Shown: piece by piece, positions 42,380-45,791 of the stretch | Layout of the letters: the number at the start of each line of letters is the position of its first letter | How positions within the stretch are numbered: the stretch's first letter is position 1 | Assembly (NCBI GenBank): GCA_032718475.1 | Contig: JAUCBJ010004647.1 | Location: 1 to 45,791 of the forward strand | DNA: 45,791 nt | Direction of reading: 5' to 3' | From: Nemertoderma westbladi | Taxonomy: Eukaryota > Xenacoelomorpha > Nemertodermatida > Nemertodermatidae | Translations under genes and position numbers: made by a program | The notes under the pieces: model-generated | What the model saw: only the letters and a program-made list of their open reading frames with translations | Databases searched by the model: none | What the model was told of the DNA's origin: nothing

Positions 42380-42850
42380 GCTAATGGAACACTAAACATG
42401 TAGGCCCACGTATGGAGGAATAACGATATGGAACACTAAACATGTAGGCCCACGTATGGAGGAATAACGTTAAAAAGGGACACTAAACAAGTAGGCCCAC
42501 GTATGGAGGAATAACGATATGGAACACTAAACATGTAGGCCCACGTATGGAGGAATAACGCTAAAGGGACACTAAACAAGTAGGCCCACGTATGGAGGAA
42601 TAACGATATGGAACACTAAACATGTAGGCCCACGTATGGAGGAATAACGCTAATGGAACACTAAACATGTAGGCCCACGTATGGAGGAATAACGATATGG
42701 AACACTAAACATGTAGGCCCACGTATGGAGGAATAACGCTAATGGAACACTAAACATGTAGGCCCACGTATGGAGGAATAACGCTAAAGGGACACTAAAC
42801 AAGTAGGCCCACGTATGGAGGAATAACGCTAAAGGGACACTAAACAATGT
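42380..42850 (+). repeat. ~45-bp minisatellite, ten copies plus a partial
   Basis: The core GTAGGCCCACGTATGGAGGA is invariant in ten units; only the joint between units varies (GCTAAT, GATAT, GTTAAAAAG, GCTAAAG). CATG/CAAG before the core varies with the joint type, giving a higher-order pattern. The unit is often exactly 45 bp, so the minus strand has a periodic open frame (42650-42856) repeating MFSVPLALFLHTWAY. Confidence 0.88.
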
Positions 42851-43046
42851 GCACAATACGAGTTACACATAGTATATACCGGAATATAGTACTTTTTGTT
42901 TCATAATGGGCTGGCCGGAAATGGGCCAACCAACCCCTCCTATGACTGTATGACGTCACCAAATATATAACTATTATGCAATTTTTAAATAATTTGGAAC
43001 TGAACTAACCTTAACCAAGATGGTTAGGGTATTGGTGTGCCTCCAA

Positions 43047-43636
43047 TCAGCCAATTGATAATTTGACATGTAGATCTGCGTCAACAGTTATACATTCTTG
43101 TAAAGCTGGTGTGTCACTAAAATCCATTTTGTAAACAGACAGCCGTTTACCAGAACTGGTATTATGTAGACGAACCTCGTAATCGGAAAATTCTTTATTA
43201 TCTTCTACATAATCCTCTACATCAGCTAAAGAACTAATTTTAGTCTTCTTTGAGAAGTCTTGAATTTCATCCGGACGGTATATTCGTTTTAATGGCGGTT
43301 TTCTAGGAGTTTGGGGCATTTTGCGCAGCGAAGTTGGAACAGAATCCGGGTGAATCGTGGGAACAGCATCTTTGGATAAAGATGGCCGCTGTTGGTTGCT
43401 ATGAATATATCGCCCGTCGAAATGCAAACTGCAAATCTTAGCGGAAGCCCCTGGAGTCCATAACTGTTCTGTGGAAGACCCTTGCCTAGTCGAACTAATA
43501 AATTCAACCCATTTACAATGGAATGGCGAATCTGGTGGAGGAAATCCGAACATTGAAATGGGTGTCGATTGCGGCAATGTCAAAATGTGCCGCTATAGCC
43601 CGAGCGGCATCCGTAAACACAGGATTTTCCCACCAT
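43047..43636 (-). pseudogene. THAP-domain protein, frameshifted first exon or retro-copy
   Basis: From the ATG at 43636 (minus) the protein starts M-V-G-K-S-C-V-Y-G-C-R-S-G-Y, the first two zinc ligands of a THAP domain. One base is missing in a T run (plus strand A run, 43582-43585). The next frame continues with M-F-G-F-P, C-K-W-V-E-F-I, W-T-P, I-C-S-L-H-F (Cys and His ligands) and the A-V-P-T-I box, completing a C2CH DNA-binding THAP domain. Then come a basic P-R-K-P-P-L-K-R stretch and an acidic tail to TGA at 43047. THAP proteins are sequence-specific DNA-binding factors, many derived from P-element-like transposases. No transposase domain follows within the window. The frameshift could be real, a sequencing error, or a missed small intron. 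Confidence 0.75.
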
Positions 43637-43775
43637 AACTGCTGTGACCACATACAAATACAGTAGTATCATGACTATGTTCAGACCTATAGGCCGGCAC
43701 GGGAGCCCGGGTGGGTGGGCCTTCACCCTAGGTGAGTTCGTAGAGGTGATAATAAATATAGGTTATATCAGTATA

Positions 43776-44162
43776 GGGGCCGTCCAAGTATGACGTCTGC
43801 ATTTTTCCCCAAAATGTTGACCCCCTCCCTCCCCTAAATCAGATGTAATCAGATAGGGGTTGACCCCCCCCCCCCACCCTCCCCTAAATCAGATTAAAAA
43901 AAAATTTCGCGTCCTAATCACTGAAACATGGATGGTGACTGGTAACTGAAACAGAAGGTCGTGCTACGCGCTTTCGGGGGCTTCGAACAATTAAAATAGG
44001 CAAGCTATTTACTCTTCTGCTATATCTCTTCTAGCACCTATAAATGAACATGCTGACGTCAGATTTTGGCTGACCCCCTCCCCTCCCCTCATCAGCACGT
44101 CATCAGATTTTCCCAACCCCCCTCCCCCCCATAAAGTGCTGACATCATACTTGGACGGCCCC
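43776..44162. mobile_element. 387-bp MITE with GGGGCCGTCCAAGTATGA ends
   Basis: The left end GGGGCCGTCCAAGTATGACG matches the reverse complement of the right end with one mismatch over about 22 bp. Inside are C-rich blocks (TGACCCCCTCCCTCCCCTAA and relatives) near both ends. The trinucleotide ATA is present on both sides (43773-43775, 44163-44165) as a possible target duplication. No transposase, so non-autonomous. Superfamily not assigned. Confidence 0.8.
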
Positions 44163-44240
44163 ATATTGCTATAAACACATATAGACACCTACCGAAGTAA
44201 TTCAATAATGGAAACGCCTAATCCAGTCAGACTGGTATTG

Positions 44241-45428
44241 GGGTAAATCTTTTCGACCTACGCGTAGGCCTACGCGTAGCTACGCGTAGCTACGCGTAGC
44301 TACGCGTAGTTTGTAACTTCCATTCCTGTCATTTACCGGTAGGGCCAGACTTACTGCCTTTTTAACAACTACGCGTAGGTGTTTTAAAACTACGCGTAGT
44401 TATTTTGGAACTACGCGTAGGTATTTTGAAACTACGCGTAGGTGCTACGCGTAGCTACGCGTAGGTGCTACGCGTAGCAGTCCTGATAACAATGATTTTT
44501 CATTTCAGGTCCGGTAGGGTTGAGTTGTTAGGCAAGTATCGGTATATGTCAGGTATCTGATTATCAGACAAATGTAATAACAGAATCGGAAACTCATATC
44601 TCTACATACAGCACTGGCAGACTGGTAATAAATAATATTCGGCTCTTTCACATACAAACACAGAGGATGAATAAAAAGTAAACTTGAAATTCACGTCTCA
44701 TGATTCAAGTATCTTTGTTTCCATTGGATTATTTAAATATTGAACAGTAGTAAATAAAGCGACCAGTCTACCGGTGAAGAGGTTAAGCGAAAGCTGATAA
44801 ATACTGCATATAATCAAATTGTTTGGTCAAATGACAAGTGCAACCAATCATGGTAGACAATTTAGTCTCCCCTTCCCTTGTCAAGGGGTTAACATATTAA
44901 ATACAGTATATCCTTGCCCTATCGTGAACAAAGGCAATAAAAAGCATAGAGAATCGATAAGAACCATCGGCCTATTTCCTTTGTAACTATTTTTGAACTC
45001 TAAACATTAATTATTAACACATTTTACCGCCCGCAACGCATGAAGTGAAGAATATGTAGTTTTCGCGTATTCCTCTATATAGAGTATACAGGTATAGGAT
45101 ACATTACTGTTGAAAGCATTTGATGGTTGTGGGTTGTTTATTGAACATACCGTATTGTGTCTTATTTTAGTACGACTCGCTTGGAATACGTAAGCCTACT
45201 AATGATAAACGACGTACTGACGTATAGGCATAGTTATGGGTAGCACCTATGCGTAGGTCGCGTAGGACCTACGCGTAGCTACGCGTAGCTACGCGTAGCA
45301 CCTACGCGTAGTTATTGTTAAAACTCTGAAACTGGTGATATATGACCCAATGTTGCGAACTACGCGTAGCTACGCGTAGCTACGCGTAGCTACGCGTAGG
45401 CCTACGCGTAGGTCGAAAAGATTTACCC
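44241..45428. mobile_element. 1,188-bp DNA transposon with CTACGCGTAG-array termini
   Basis: Terminal inverted repeats of about 77 bp (44241-44317 and 45352-45428) differ at two inner bases. They begin GGGTAAATCTTTTCGACC and continue as repeated palindromes CTACGCGTAG. A perfect 8-bp target duplication TGGTATTG flanks the element (44233-44240, 45429-45436). More copies of the palindrome sit subterminally at 44369-44480 and 45245-45312, giving about 21 TACGCGTA sites. No transposase frame is seen, so it is mobilised in trans. An 8-bp duplication suits hAT, P or Merlin; the TIR start is not decisive. Confidence 0.9.
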
Positions 45429-45436
45429 TGGTATTG

Positions 45437-45791
45437 ACATGCCTATCATCAGATCATCCATGTACCACCACAGTCGCACACGCACAGTAGTGGCACAATG
45501 CAGTGCTGATACTGACATACCACATACGGCAGTACGGAATAATACACTGTATATAGTTGTATAGTAGTATATCCATTTATACAGCAGTACAGAAGAATTA
45601 ATACAGTAGTAATACAATAATACAGTGCGACTGTTATACTATGCAGCCATGGCCATACCAATCCGTAGACCGGTAGGCCTACCAAGGAAGTTGCAGTACT
45701 GTAAAATAGTACCGGTACGTATCGTAAGTACTGGACCAGCTCACTGCAGTAGGTACTGAAATAAAGTACTGTACAAGTTCACTGGCACTTC
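45437..45791. other. non-coding right edge
   Basis: No gene. AGTACTG/CAGTACT and ACCGGTA words are frequent, as elsewhere in the window. Open minus-strand frames here are Tyr/Ile-rich shadows of a TATAGTAGTAT-type sequence. Confidence 0.4.

Noticed and set aside
42170-42850. CRISPR-like array
   Set aside because: Units are directly adjacent without unique spacers, and the context is eukaryotic; these are minisatellites.
44241-45428. Helitron or satellite explanation for the TACGCGTA repeats
   Set aside because: Exact inverted ends and a perfect 8-bp duplication indicate a cut-and-paste transposon.

Overview
The window is animal genomic DNA with almost no ordinary genes. It is AT-rich and contains non-LTR (LINE) retrotransposons, BEL/Pao LTR retrotransposons, miniature DNA transposons, minisatellites, a THAP-domain reading frame, and many copies of ACCGGT and TAGGCCTA. 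I infer a marine invertebrate, possibly an echinoderm or hemichordate; the phylum is a guess from general texture and is not proven here.

Layout. 1-1.1 kb holds a decayed BEL/Pao gag fragment. 1.1-3.0 kb is non-coding with small repeats. 3.04-4.14 kb is a ~190-bp tandem array whose last third is inverted, so it can fold back on itself. About 4.3-8.64 kb is a frameshifted CR1/L2-like LINE with ORF1, AP-endonuclease and reverse transcriptase. 8.6-12.3 kb is mostly non-coding, with one possible host terminal exon on the minus strand (9456-9672).

The centre of the window is a four-level nest. A second LINE of the same family (about 12.4-14.04 kb, resuming at 40.82-41.74 kb) is split inside its endonuclease by a 26.8-kb LTR element (14039-40815; LTRs of about 1.9 kb; 5-bp target duplication CTGTA). 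That outer element is split in its third ORF by a 12.0-kb LTR element (25395-37413; LTRs of about 1.2 kb; target duplication ACGTG). The inner element carries a 5'-truncated RTE-like LINE piece (about 32391-32961; 11-bp duplication AGCCAAGGGAG). At the first junction, removing the insert and one target copy leaves the host frame continuous.

Both LTR elements are BEL/Pao-like by gag (DUF1759), zinc knuckles and protease, yet neither has a reverse transcriptase. The outer one keeps gag, protease and a DDE integrase in one 2,208-codon frame broken by five stops, with a repeat-rich spacer where RT and RNase H should be. The inner one is fused from protease directly to the tail of RNase H and has no integrase. 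By eye each LTR pair differs at only two or three bases plus one length change. The damage therefore probably predates the last insertion, and the elements were probably copied with RT supplied in trans. Both also carry a third ORF after the pol region; in the outer element it encodes three zinc knuckles behind a good splice acceptor.

41.7-45.8 kb holds two minisatellites (73 bp and about 45 bp), a minus-strand THAP-domain frame with one frameshift, a 387-bp GGGGCCGTCC-ended MITE, and a 1,188-bp DNA transposon whose terminal inverted repeats are built from the 10-bp palindrome CTACGCGTAG, flanked by the 8-bp duplication TGGTATTG.
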